A stretch of DNA of 45,166 bases, from contig JAQUNC010000015.1 of the NCBI GenBank assembly GCA_028717805.1, positions 1 through 45,166 of the forward strand, read 5' to 3'. The stretch is from Atribacterota bacterium (GTDB lineage Bacteria; Atribacterota; Phoenicimicrobiia; Phoenicimicrobiales; Stramentimicrobiaceae). A program made the position numbers and the translations under genes. Within the stretch, counting starts at the first letter, position 1. Each line of letters starts with the position of its first letter. The notes below the pieces were generated by a model. That model saw nothing but the letters and a program-made list of their open reading frames with translations. It searched no databases and was not told the origin of the DNA. Of the stretch, positions 27,918 through 36,877 are shown in pieces.

Positions 27918-28565
27918 TTATTTACATGAATTTTCAAGAGCAACAGCCCTTACCGGGGAACCATCTGCATTTTTTATCTTTAAGGGGAAAACACAGAACA
28001 AAAAATATTCATTTTCAATAGCATCCAGATTAGTTAGGTTTTCAATGATAATCGTTTTTTGGGACAGTAATATTTTATGAACAGCAAAATCAATTGATTC
28101 AGATTGGTCGATGGAGATAGCATCAACACCTATGCCTTTTAAATTAAATCTGGTTAGCCATTCTGCACTTTTTTCATTTAGATGGGGATAGCTTGTATAA
28201 TATTGATTCTTTCCCCAGTGTTGACTCCATCCAGTTTTAAGAATTACAAAATCAACCTTACTTATTTTTTCCTGGTAAGGGAATAAGTCTTGAATGGATA
28301 TATATAGGTATTTATGATGACAAAAATCCAGCATAGTTGCCTTTCCAAAAAAGTGATTAATATCTAGGTTGTCTAGATTAGGACCAGAATTAATCATATG
28401 TGCAGGTGCATCAATATGAGTACCGGTATGTGAATATATAATATATTTTGTTTCTCTGAAGCCATCCCTCTCCAATATATGGGTAATTTGAAAGGAAGGT
28501 GATCCAGCTTGGGAATAAACTGGCATATTGGAACACATTAAATGACTCAGGTCAACAACTTTCAT
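27918..28565 (-). CDS. Cyclase family protein (kynurenine formamidase-like)
   Basis: This family comprises manganese- or zinc-dependent hydrolases that act on formyl amides, lactones and cyclic amides. The 215-residue protein has the family metal-binding HTGTHIDAPAHM at about 46-57, and GVDAISIDQSES further on. The ending VRAVALENSCK follows the usual GSPVRA motif. The family includes kynurenine formamidase, isatin hydrolase and polyketide cyclases; no neighbouring tryptophan genes help decide. It is divergent from the MBL gene and monocistronic. Confidence 0.87.
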   Translation of the reverse strand: MKVVDLSHLMCSNMPVYSQAGSPSFQITHILERDGFRETKYIIYSHTGTHIDAPAHMINSGPNLDNLDINHFFGKATMLDFCHHKYLYISIQDLFPYQEKISKVDFVILKTGWSQHWGKNQYYTSYPHLNEKSAEWLTRFNLKGIGVDAISIDQSESIDFAVHKILLSQKTIIIENLTNLDAIENEYFLFCVFPLKIKNADGSPVRAVALENSCK

Positions 28566-28846
28566 AATTTATACCATTCTTATCTTAAATGAAATGAAAT
28601 AGATAATTTTTCTTTATCTACTTATGATATTATACTATATATAAGTGATTAAGTGCCAAGAATTTTTGCTATGTTTAATTATATAAAAATTACCTTCTAG
28701 CGATTTATGGAAGTGCCTGTAATGTGGTGCTAGGTTTGGGAGGACTTTTTGTAATTAAGAAATCCGATGTTGATGAAAAAAGTTAAAAATTTTAGGATAT
28801 GGTTAAATTTGGAGTAAAATAAAGACACTTTATTAAGGAGGTAATC
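28566..28846. other. Divergent promoter region with gene remnant
   Basis: This stretch separates the cyclase (minus) and MBL (plus) genes. It holds a short coding-like remnant on the plus strand at 28691-28786 (listed). AAGGAGGTAATC precedes ATG 28847. Confidence 0.45.
28691..28786 (+). pseudogene. 3' remnant of a membrane transporter gene
   Basis: A 31-codon open stretch ending in TAA at 28784-28786 reads like the last helix and charged tail of a transporter: AIYGSACNVVLGLGGLFVIK followed by KSDVDEKS. There is no start or ribosome site, and the frame is closed upstream by stops. It looks like the tail left after deletion of a permease gene; the family is not certain. Confidence 0.4.
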
Positions 28847-29677
28847 ATGGAAATCAAAGCAACAGTGCTTTGTGAGAATTGTATATATTTTAATAGCGGT
28901 GTTATTGCCGAGCATGGGTGGTCAGCATATATTGAAACAAAGTATGGTAATTTTCTTTTTGACACTGGCCAGGGGATAGGCATCATTAATAATGCGCACC
29001 ATTTCCATAAAGATTTATCCAATCTGCAGGGTATTATTATCAGCCATCACCATCATGATCATACCGGTGGACTGTTGCGAGTACTAGATTATGCCAGGAA
29101 AGTAAAAGTCTATTCCCATCCAGCACTTTTTAAGAATAGTTTTAATATTCGAAATGGTGTGGAACGCAATATTGGCATTCCTTATCGTCGTGAAGTTCTA
29201 GAAAGCAAAGGAGCAGAGTTTATCTTCAATACCAGTTTTATAGAGATTGCCCCAGGATTGATGTTAAGTGGAGAAATCCCCCGCAGGACGTCTTTTGAGA
29301 AAGGCGATCCTGATTTACTGTTGAAAAATGAGCAAGGTTATCTTCAAGATATAGTTATTGATGATCAAACATTAATAATGAATACTAAAAAGGGGTTGGT
29401 TATCGTATTGGGTTGTTCACATTCAGGGATTATTAATATTATAAACTATATTATAGAAAAAACCGGCCAGAAACATATTCATACTATTTTTGGAGGAACC
29501 CATCTTGGTCCGCTCAGTGAGAAAAGTAAAGCTAAGAGCATAGAAGCCCTAAAAAAGTTTGATATAGAAAGAATAGGCACTTCTCATTGCACTGGATTGG
29601 AAACCTCTATGCGCTTACTCCAGGAATTTGGGAAACGCTTCTTTTTCTGTAATGTGGGAACCGTAATAAAAGTGTAG
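28847..29677 (+). CDS. MBL-fold metallohydrolase
   Basis: The protein has the metallo-beta-lactamase metal motif HHHHDH at 67-72 (SHHHHDHTGG) and the later GCSHSGIINIINY, FGGTHLGP and GTSHCTG segments that supply further ligands. At 276 residues it matches the group that includes the beta-RFA-P synthase-like proteins of methanogens and related bacterial hydrolases; the true substrate is unknown. FDTGQG is the family turn. ATG 28847 follows AAGGAGGTAATC. It ends 105 bases before the convergent LysR gene. Confidence 0.88.
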   Translation: MEIKATVLCENCIYFNSGVIAEHGWSAYIETKYGNFLFDTGQGIGIINNAHHFHKDLSNLQGIIISHHHHDHTGGLLRVLDYARKVKVYSHPALFKNSFNIRNGVERNIGIPYRREVLESKGAEFIFNTSFIEIAPGLMLSGEIPRRTSFEKGDPDLLLKNEQGYLQDIVIDDQTLIMNTKKGLVIVLGCSHSGIINIINYIIEKTGQKHIHTIFGGTHLGPLSEKSKAKSIEALKKFDIERIGTSHCTGLETSMRLLQEFGKRFFFCNVGTVIKV

Positions 29678-29781
29678 AAACTAACTTAAGTAACTTAACC
29701 ATGACTTTTATGAAAAAGAAATAATAACATTAGTAATAATCATCATAATCTACTAGAATTTTTATTGAATCACCAACCTGT

Positions 29782-30681
29782 CTATTTCTTAGTTTTTTGT
29801 TTATAGTATTTCTTTGCAAATTGTATAAACTGTTGACCTATTTTGGGTAATGAATCTTTATTTGTTAAAATGGTTAATGTTAACAGTGGTGTTTCTTTTA
29901 TATTAATTAAGTGAAATTCTTTCTCATAAAAAAAATTAGTTGCTCTAATCCGTGTTTGCAAGGTCACACGCATACCGGCTAGGATATATCTTTTTATAGT
30001 TCCCAGACGTACGTCTGATAGGGTAAGCTTGGGCACAAAGCCATTTATAACACATGTATTGTAAAAAAGCCTAAATAAAGCGCTATCTTCTCTTGGGAAA
30101 CAAAACCTTTCTTCTTTGACAGCTTTTATAGAAATTGATTCATTAATTGCTAGTGGATGGCTATCATGAACGACTAATACTAAATCATCTTTTTTTAGCA
30201 GTATTGAATAATAATTAATGTTTTGTGGCCAAAATTCACGGTAACCAATGACAAGATCAGTTTTACGATTATCAAGCAGATCAAGCATTTCTATATGACT
30301 ACACTCTCTGGATTCAATATAAAAATTAGGTTTATTGTGCTCAAAGGCCACTAATAAATCAGCAATTCCATATTGGGACATTTCATAAAAGGAGGCAATT
30401 CTCATTTTTTTTCTTTCGATTTTGATATGTTCCTTTGTTTCTAATATCATCGTGTCATATACATTTAGGATATGATTGACATACACAGAAATACGTTCAC
30501 CAATAGGTGTTAATTTAATTGGTGAACGATTACGTTCAAATAGTTTTACACCCAATTCATTTTCAAATGCCTTCAATTGTTTTGACAGACCTGATTGAGA
30601 AATATACAAGTTTTCGGAAGCTTCAGAAAAATTGCCATATTTCTTTATTGCTTCGAAACATAATAAGTATTCTATTTTCAT
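29782..30681 (-). CDS. LysR family transcriptional regulator
   Basis: The N-terminal 60 residues hold the LysR winged helix: FEAIKKYGNFSEASENLYIS, QSGLSKQLKAFENELGVKLF and ERNRSPIKLTPIGE. The remaining ~240 residues form the periplasmic-binding-like effector domain, with a type 2 RSxxx pattern absent and a run of small-molecule-binding-like segments. The length of 299 is normal. It is divergent from the UGSC/TRAP operon starting at 31093, the classic arrangement for a LysR activator of the adjacent genes. A candidate operator lies in the 411-base gap. Confidence 0.94.
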   Translation of the reverse strand: MKIEYLLCFEAIKKYGNFSEASENLYISQSGLSKQLKAFENELGVKLFERNRSPIKLTPIGERISVYVNHILNVYDTMILETKEHIKIERKKMRIASFYEMSQYGIADLLVAFEHNKPNFYIESRECSHIEMLDLLDNRKTDLVIGYREFWPQNINYYSILLKKDDLVLVVHDSHPLAINESISIKAVKEERFCFPREDSALFRLFYNTCVINGFVPKLTLSDVRLGTIKRYILAGMRVTLQTRIRATNFFYEKEFHLINIKETPLLTLTILTNKDSLPKIGQQFIQFAKKYYKQKTKK

Positions 30682-31092
30682 ACGCTAACAAACACCTGCT
30701 AATTGTTTATTTGATTATAGAATATAACACCAATACAATAGTTTATTCTAAAATAATTTAATTTGGGTTCATTTTCGTCGGGGTTTAGACCAAATATTTT
30801 GTGATTTTATAAATAGTCAGATTTAATGTACAGATATAATTTGTTATGTGTTTTATTATACACAAATTTATCATTATTTCCAACAATATATAAATAGATT
30901 GTATTTGGCAGCCCATATGGATCAGTACATACTGTTCTAATATTTTAATTGTAATATATGTAATATAAAGGGGTATTAGAGTTTGTATCTTAAACGGAAT
31001 TACTGCAATTCCAAAACGGAATTGACAGTGTGAAATAAAATTAAATAAAATTAAAAGTAACATATAAAGTAGATAGATGGAGGTATACATAA
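30682..31092. other. Divergent regulatory region of the LysR gene and UGSC operon
   Basis: No gene is seen. It carries the promoter and operator-like repeats listed at 30992-31051. The rest is A/T rich and contains no further clear motif. Confidence 0.55.
30992..31051 (+). promoter_or_regulatory. Promoter with LysR-operator-like repeats
   Basis: AAACGGAATT occurs at 30992-31001 and again at 31014-31023, 22 bases apart, about two helical turns. Between them GGAATT-ACTGC-AATTCC (30996-31012) is a perfect 6-base inverted repeat. The second repeat abuts TTGACA at 31022-31027, with TAAAAT at 31046-31051 (18-base spacer). This fits an activator site overlapping the -35 region. Confidence 0.55.
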
Positions 31093-32799
31093 TTGATTAA
31101 TCTCAAATCCAAAGATCTGATTGATCCAAGAGGTCAAGTGAAACGGGGAAAAATAGAGCTGGCTAAACGTTTGCGACTTGAAGAATTAAAAAAGGAAAAG
31201 ATACTCTTCTACAACAACACAAAACTGGATTTTGCCGAATATTACGAGATCTTTACTACTCTCAAAGAAGAGTTTAAAAAGATGGGCCTGTCCAATATTG
31301 TTGAAATAAAGGAAACAGTCCGTGGTAAAGGAACAGACGATTTTTATAAGCAAGCCAAAGGCTTTGCAGAACAAGATTTTAAGGCAGCTGTTGTTGTCTT
31401 GGGAGACATGGGAACCAGCTCTGCCACGACCATCCTGACGATCCAGCTAGAAAAAGTTGGCATTCCATCCGTCTATATCACTGCACCTCCTGGTGCCGGA
31501 TTGGTAGAAAGCGTAGCTTCCTTAAGGGCTGGTCATCTGTGTTTATGTCCCATTGACATCTATCAAGCCAGTACCAAAGAAGAAATTCGAAAAGAAATTT
31601 TAAATAAAATGAACTTTATCATTGATTCTATTACTTTACCACCTGATCAGATTGAGAAGTGCGCTGAGATACCAACTAAATTGGATCAAACTCCCTCTGA
31701 TGGTGTTCTAAAATTAGAGGTAATGAGAGAGGTAAAAGATAATGTTATAGAACCAGGACTATTCATGGAGGAAACGATGGATCTTTTTGATTCATTGCAT
31801 ATCACGGATGGCTTACCTATCATTCCTCCTACTGAGGAAAGATTATCCAACATGATGAGTTATTGTCCTTTTAAAAAGGGTGAAGTCCTGGCTCAAAAAA
31901 TAGGCCCGTCCGGGAAAGACATTACGGTGAAGGATATTGCTGTAGCAGCAGTGATGGCAGGATGCAAACCTGAATATATGCCTATACTAATTACTGCATT
32001 TAGATGTATGGCCAATCAAAAATATAATTTTACACAATCAGTGACTACTTCTCATCCTGGTGGAAATTTAGTTCTAGTCAGTGGACCAATAGCACAGGAA
32101 TTGCATATTCATGGAGGCCAGGGCTGTTTGGGCCCGGGCTTTAGAGCCAATGCTACTATTGGCAGAGCTGTAAATCTTGTACTGATTAATGTATGTCGGT
32201 CTGTTCCAGGCATAGCCGATTTAGCCTGTCTCTCTTCTCAAGCAGAATATACTTACTGCTTTGGAGAGGATCCCACATTAACTTCATGGACGACTATTAA
32301 TCAAGACCATTACGATGCTGAAACCACTGTTGTCTATGTTTTAAAGGCGGAAGGACAACATACGATCATCGAATTTTTAACAAACACAGCAGAGGACTTA
32401 ATAAAGAGCATCATTGATTGTGCAACGACGTTGGGAAGTAATAATTGTTATTGTACTGGTCCTTTAGTAGTCTGCCTTACACCCGATCATGCGAAGATAT
32501 TTGAAAAAGACGGATGGAACAAGGAAGTCATTAAGAATTATATTCACCAGACCGTACATTGGCCAAAAGAACAGGTGATTAACAGAGGTTTGGTCCCTGT
32601 CCGACCAGCTGGTTTTGAATATTTAGAAGAGATACCAGTGACTAGAAACGCTGAAGATATTCAAGTAGTGGTAGCCGGAGGCAGAGGAGGCCATTCCGCT
32701 GTTCTCATACCATGGGCTTTGCACAGCGAAGGCATTATTGAACCGGTGACATTGCCTAATGGGAATATTGCAAAGAGTATTAAAGAATTTATAGTTTAA
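31093..32799 (+). CDS. UGSC-type domain protein with conserved C-terminal domain
   Basis: The 568-residue protein has two parts. The first ~200 residues resemble the UGSC family, named after a Sec/Cys-Gly-Ser-Cys redox motif; here the corresponding place reads LGDMGTSSATTI (103-114), so Sec/Cys and Cys are replaced by Met and Ser. The second part (about 235-568) starts DGLPIIPPTEERLSNMM and continues VKDIAVAAVMAGCKPEYMPIL, GGQGCLGPGFRANATIGRA and GGRGGHSA; I know this pattern as a conserved C-terminal domain in such proteins, without an assigned reaction. TTG 31093 follows GGAGGTATACATAA. It heads an operon with TRAP transport and a FAD oxidoreductase, which suggests metabolism of the transported compound. 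Confidence 0.65.
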   Translation: MINLKSKDLIDPRGQVKRGKIELAKRLRLEELKKEKILFYNNTKLDFAEYYEIFTTLKEEFKKMGLSNIVEIKETVRGKGTDDFYKQAKGFAEQDFKAAVVVLGDMGTSSATTILTIQLEKVGIPSVYITAPPGAGLVESVASLRAGHLCLCPIDIYQASTKEEIRKEILNKMNFIIDSITLPPDQIEKCAEIPTKLDQTPSDGVLKLEVMREVKDNVIEPGLFMEETMDLFDSLHITDGLPIIPPTEERLSNMMSYCPFKKGEVLAQKIGPSGKDITVKDIAVAAVMAGCKPEYMPILITAFRCMANQKYNFTQSVTTSHPGGNLVLVSGPIAQELHIHGGQGCLGPGFRANATIGRAVNLVLINVCRSVPGIADLACLSSQAEYTYCFGEDPTLTSWTTINQDHYDAETTVVYVLKAEGQHTIIEFLTNTAEDLIKSIIDCATTLGSNNCYCTGPLVVCLTPDHAKIFEKDGWNKEVIKNYIHQTVHWPKEQVINRGLVPVRPAGFEYLEEIPVTRNAEDIQVVVAGGRGGHSAVLIPWALHSEGIIEPVTLPNGNIAKSIKEFIV

Positions 32800-32912
32800 A
32801 GAGAACCAAAAGATTGTACATTGATAATAAAGAATATTATGAAAATTTCCCCCTTGTTTGAAAAACTTTTTAGTATGATTCCTTAAAAAATATTAAATAG
32901 GAGGCATTTATT

Positions 32913-33959
32913 ATGAAAAGCAGGTTTATTCCAATAATATTAGTGATTATCAGTTTTGCTGTTAATTTTGGATTTGCTGCTGGAACATCTTCTTTAAATT
33001 TCCCTGACGCATCAAAGGATCCAAAAGTCACCCTTTCATGGGGTAATACAGCAGCTGCAGAAGACTTATCTACAAAGGGAATGGAAAGGGTTGCCGAATT
33101 AATAAAAGAAAGAAGTGGTGGGTCTCTTATAATAAATACTTTCCCCGCTTCTCAGCTTGGAACTGCTGTTACTCAAATGGAAATGGTAATAGCTGGTAGT
33201 ATTGATATTTTTACAGAAGGTTCTAATTACATGGCTGATTTTGGTGTTCCTGATCGCAATATAGCTAGCATGTATTTCCAGATTCCAAGTATGGAGCATG
33301 CTTTGAAATTTATTAATAGCGATCTTTATAAATCTTGGGAAGATGTATTTTTAGCAAATACTGGATTAAGGACTCTTGCCAGCAACTGGATGCGTCCACC
33401 TGTAGTAATTGCATCGAATGTTCCTCTTAACACCTATGAGGATTTTCAAGGATTAAAAATTCGAGCTCTTCCTTCAAAATTTACACTGGCTGCTTTGGAA
33501 TCAATTGGTACAAACCCCACGGCGGTTGCCTATAATGAAGTGTATTTAGCATTGCAACAAGGTATTATTGATGCGACTATAGCTACACGAGATGCAGTAT
33601 ATAAGATGAATTTTTATCAGGTCTCCAAATATCTTTTAATGTATGAGCTTGGTTATGTAAATTTCTCAGTATGGATGAATGAAAATAAATTTCAGTCTCT
33701 GACACAAGCTCAACAAGAAATATTATCCAAAACATGTAAAGAGGTTGGAGATTGGTATGCAGAAACTGTAAGGGAAGAGTTAGATAGCTATGTTGACGAG
33801 ATGGTTAAGCATGGTATAGAGCTCATTAATCTTCCTGAGGAAGAGATACCAAAATTTAGAGCAGCTACCACCAAACTGATTGAACAATATGAGGAAGATG
33901 GAACATTTAGTGCAGGATTGTCTGAGAAATTTTTTAATGCGCTTGGATTGGAAAAATAG
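32913..33959 (+). CDS. dctP: TRAP transporter substrate-binding protein DctP
   Basis: This extracytoplasmic protein captures a small carboxylate or related compound. The 348 residues begin with a signal peptide (about 1-23). The DctP fold is seen in GMERVAELIKERSGGSLIINTFPASQLG and in the binding-site segment around GLKIRALPSKFTLAALESIG, whose Arg normally contacts the substrate carboxylate, followed by NPTAVAYNEVYLALQQGIID. ATG 32913 follows AGGAGGCATTT. It precedes the two membrane components. Confidence 0.95.
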   Translation: MKSRFIPIILVIISFAVNFGFAAGTSSLNFPDASKDPKVTLSWGNTAAAEDLSTKGMERVAELIKERSGGSLIINTFPASQLGTAVTQMEMVIAGSIDIFTEGSNYMADFGVPDRNIASMYFQIPSMEHALKFINSDLYKSWEDVFLANTGLRTLASNWMRPPVVIASNVPLNTYEDFQGLKIRALPSKFTLAALESIGTNPTAVAYNEVYLALQQGIIDATIATRDAVYKMNFYQVSKYLLMYELGYVNFSVWMNENKFQSLTQAQQEILSKTCKEVGDWYAETVREELDSYVDEMVKHGIELINLPEEEIPKFRAATTKLIEQYEEDGTFSAGLSEKFFNALGLEK

Positions 33960-34052
33960 GTAGGAAGGATTGCCTACAGGATAAGCCAACCTAATTAGAC
34001 CATACTATGAATATGAATTTCAAGTTTTTTATTAATAAGGGGGAATTTTAAA

Positions 34053-34667
34053 TTGAGATTGTTGAATTACACAGTCTTCTATATAACAAAAATACTAAAA
34101 TTCTTAGGAAACATTACCCTAATAGCAATATTGCTTACTATAACCCTCGGTATAGTTAGTCGATATGTATTTAGTAAACCATTTACTTGGACAGAAGAAC
34201 TTGCTACTTTTTTAATGGTCTGTCTTGGATATATAAGTGCTGCTATAGTAACAGTGGCAAAAAAGCATATTGTAGCTGATTTTTTAATTAAAAGAGTACC
34301 ACAAAAAATACAAACAATAATGTTGTTTTTAAGTAGATTTATTGCAATTAGTGTATTTGCAATGATTTGTCTAAGTTCATACAAAATGTTAACCACCCCA
34401 TCTGTTTATAAGAGTGCAGCATTGGGATTGCCGAGGCAAATTTATTACATGCCTCTTTTTTCCATGTCAATATTTATGATTTTTGCGATACTAGTAGATA
34501 TTCTTAACGATATCTTCCCTGGTTACAATGTCCAAGCGGATGTAAACCGAAAGGAAGAAGAAATGGCTATCAAAGAGGAATTGATAGAGATGAATGACGC
34601 CAAAGATAAAATTAACCTGTTCTTACAGGATTCAAAACAGTCTGTTATTGAAGATGAAAAGGATTAA
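34053..34667 (+). CDS. dctQ: TRAP transporter small membrane subunit DctQ
   Basis: The 204-residue protein has four membrane helices (about 14-32, 47-66, 88-108, 132-152) and the DctQ motif FTWTEELATFLMVCLGYISAA. The C-terminal ~45 residues are acidic, charged and unusually long for DctQ. TTG 34053 follows AAGGGGGAATTT. DctM begins 20 bases on. Confidence 0.9.
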   Translation: MRLLNYTVFYITKILKFLGNITLIAILLTITLGIVSRYVFSKPFTWTEELATFLMVCLGYISAAIVTVAKKHIVADFLIKRVPQKIQTIMLFLSRFIAISVFAMICLSSYKMLTTPSVYKSAALGLPRQIYYMPLFSMSIFMIFAILVDILNDIFPGYNVQADVNRKEEEMAIKEELIEMNDAKDKINLFLQDSKQSVIEDEKD

Positions 34668-34686
34668 TTGAGAAGGGAGTTGTTTA

Positions 34687-35979
34687 TTGTTGGAAAACAT
34701 ATTTATTGTTTTTGGTATTTTTTTATCTTTACTTTTTTTAGGGGTGCCTGTGGTTTTTTCTCTTGGTTTTCCATCATTAGTATGGTTAACAATGAATCCG
34801 CATATATCAATTACGATAGCTTCTCAAAATATGATGAGCCAATTACTTTCTTTTACAATAATTGCAATGCCTGGCTTCTTGTTTGTAGGACGCTTAATGA
34901 ACACCTCGGGAGTTACTGACCGATTATTTCGGTTTTCTATAGCAATGGTAGGAAGATTCCGGGGTGGTCTTGCCCATGCCAATGCCTTTGCCAGCATGCT
35001 CTTTGCATCAATGTCCGGTAATGCAGTTGCGGACGCAGGAGGCTTAGGCCTTGTAGAAATGACCATGATGAAGAAAGCTGGGTATAAACCTGATTTTTCT
35101 GCAGGAATCACAGCTGCTTCAAGTATTTTAGGTCCAATTATACCTCCTAGTCAAATTATGGTTTTGGTAGGCTCTATTGCTCAAATTTCAGTGGCTTCAC
35201 TGTTCATTGGCGGAATCATTCCTGGTATTATTATGGCTGGATCGTTAATGCTATTGATTTTGTTTCGTGCAACCTTTACTGCAGAAGGGAAAAGTTGGCC
35301 AAGAACTAGAATACCCTGGAAGGAAGCAATTAAAACAATCCCGGCAGCAATACCACCATTGATGACATTTGTTGTTATTATAGGATCAATAATGGGCGGT
35401 ATTTGTACACCAACTGAGGCTGCAGTACTGGCAGTATGGTGGGCAATATTTCTCGGAATATGTTACAGAAGGCTAACATGGAAAACATTATGGAGGACTC
35501 TTGAAGAAACAGTTAGAACTGCAGGGGTTTTTATGCTCATTATGTCTGTTGCCAGTTTCTTTGCTTGGATTGTTACTATTGAAGGTCTTCCCCAAGCCTT
35601 AAGAGGCTTACTAAGTATGCTCTCAGGTGGTAGCATTCCAATTATGTTCTTGATTTGTGGTCTGATATTTGTAATTGTTGGTTGTTTTTTGGATACAGCA
35701 TCAGCAACATTGTTAATAACACCGATTATGATCCCCGCGGTGACACCATTAGGTATCGACCCGATACATTTTGCATTGGTTTTAATTATTGGAATAATAA
35801 TTGGTGCTATAACTCCTCCTTTTGGATTATGTCTTTTTGTTGTTTCCGATGTTGGTAATGTACCAGTGAGGGATGTTACGAGAGAAGCTTTAAAATATTT
35901 GCCTGCTATGATAATCACTTTGATTCTTGTAATGTTATTTCCTCAATTGGTTTTGTGGTTACCTAGTTTATTGGATTAG
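34687..35979 (+). CDS. dctM: TRAP transporter large membrane subunit DctM
   Basis: This is the transport channel of the TRAP system, driven by an ion gradient. The 430 residues form about twelve helices, with family segments SMSGNAVADAGGLGLVEM, GPIIPPSQIMVL and the C-terminal TPPFGLCLFVVSDV. TTG 34687 follows AAGGGAGTTGTTTA. It closes the DctP-DctQ-DctM set. Confidence 0.95.
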   Translation: MLENIFIVFGIFLSLLFLGVPVVFSLGFPSLVWLTMNPHISITIASQNMMSQLLSFTIIAMPGFLFVGRLMNTSGVTDRLFRFSIAMVGRFRGGLAHANAFASMLFASMSGNAVADAGGLGLVEMTMMKKAGYKPDFSAGITAASSILGPIIPPSQIMVLVGSIAQISVASLFIGGIIPGIIMAGSLMLLILFRATFTAEGKSWPRTRIPWKEAIKTIPAAIPPLMTFVVIIGSIMGGICTPTEAAVLAVWWAIFLGICYRRLTWKTLWRTLEETVRTAGVFMLIMSVASFFAWIVTIEGLPQALRGLLSMLSGGSIPIMFLICGLIFVIVGCFLDTASATLLITPIMIPAVTPLGIDPIHFALVLIIGIIIGAITPPFGLCLFVVSDVGNVPVRDVTREALKYLPAMIITLILVMLFPQLVLWLPSLLD

Positions 35980-36112
35980 TTAAAAAATTATTATTCAATT
36001 AATATGTATTTTAAGGAAAACATCAGAAATTTTGTATATAACAAATTGATTTAGTCCCAAATTTACCAAACCAAAAATATTCACAGAAAATTTTAGAAAG
36101 GGATAAAATAAC

Positions 36113-36820
36113 ATGAATGTTCCGATAGGAGTAATAACAAATTTTTTTGCTATATTTTTAGGAGGATTAATTGGTGCTATAAATTATCGCTGGATTCCTG
36201 ACAAGATTAAGGTCTTACTGCCTTCAATATTCGGAGGTTGTGGGTTAGCTCTCGGTATCACCTTTATTGTGAAGGTGGTCAATCTTCCACCTGTTATCTT
36301 GGCATTGATCATTGGCACAATTATTGGACAGAGTCTGAATATTGAAGATAAGCTAACAAACTTTTCGATGCGACTACAAACAAAACTACAAAAAGGGAGC
36401 AAGAAAGTAGACGAAGAACTAATAGCACGTTTTGTTACATTGTTAGTGTTATTTAGTGCTGGTAATGGCATTATCTTGGGCTCTCTTTATGAAGGTATGA
36501 CAGGTGACACAACTCTTTTAATGGTTAAATCTATTCTTGATTTTTTTACTGCCATAATATTTGCCACTTCTATAGGATACTTAGTTATGTTCATCAGTAT
36601 TCCTACTTTAGTTGTGGGAATGACCTTATTTTATCTCGCTACAATAATTTTACCAAACATTAGCGATGTTATGACTGCAGATTTTGCCGCTGGTGGTGGC
36701 ATTCTTACTATGTTCATCGGATTACGCATGATGGAAGTTAAAAAACTACCCGTTGCCAATATGATACCGGCGATTATACTATTTATGCCCTTTTCCTATT
36801 TATGGACCCTATTTTTTTAA
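36113..36820 (+). CDS. DUF554 family membrane protein
   Basis: The 235-residue protein has about seven helices with the DUF554 pattern: GVITNFFAIFLGGLIGA at the start, GGCGLALGI, LSAGNGIILGSLYEGMTGD near 120 and GGGILTMFIGLRMMEVKKL near the end. The family is predicted to transport something, but no substrate is known. ATG 36113 follows AGAAAGGGATAAAATAAC. It lies between DctM and the FAD oxidoreductase, and is probably part of the same operon, 133 bases behind DctM. Confidence 0.88.
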   Translation: MNVPIGVITNFFAIFLGGLIGAINYRWIPDKIKVLLPSIFGGCGLALGITFIVKVVNLPPVILALIIGTIIGQSLNIEDKLTNFSMRLQTKLQKGSKKVDEELIARFVTLLVLFSAGNGIILGSLYEGMTGDTTLLMVKSILDFFTAIIFATSIGYLVMFISIPTLVVGMTLFYLATIILPNISDVMTADFAAGGGILTMFIGLRMMEVKKLPVANMIPAIILFMPFSYLWTLFF

Positions 36821-36877
36821 AATATTTGATGACAATGTATATTAATGAATTAAATTAATCAGAAGGAGGAAATAGCA

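Noticed and set aside
31093-31420. Selenocysteine insertion in the UGSC-type gene
   Set aside because: The motif position has ATG (Met), not in-frame TGA.
35463-35918. 151-codon minus-strand frame inside dctM
   Set aside because: Antisense to a conserved membrane protein; no ribosome site.
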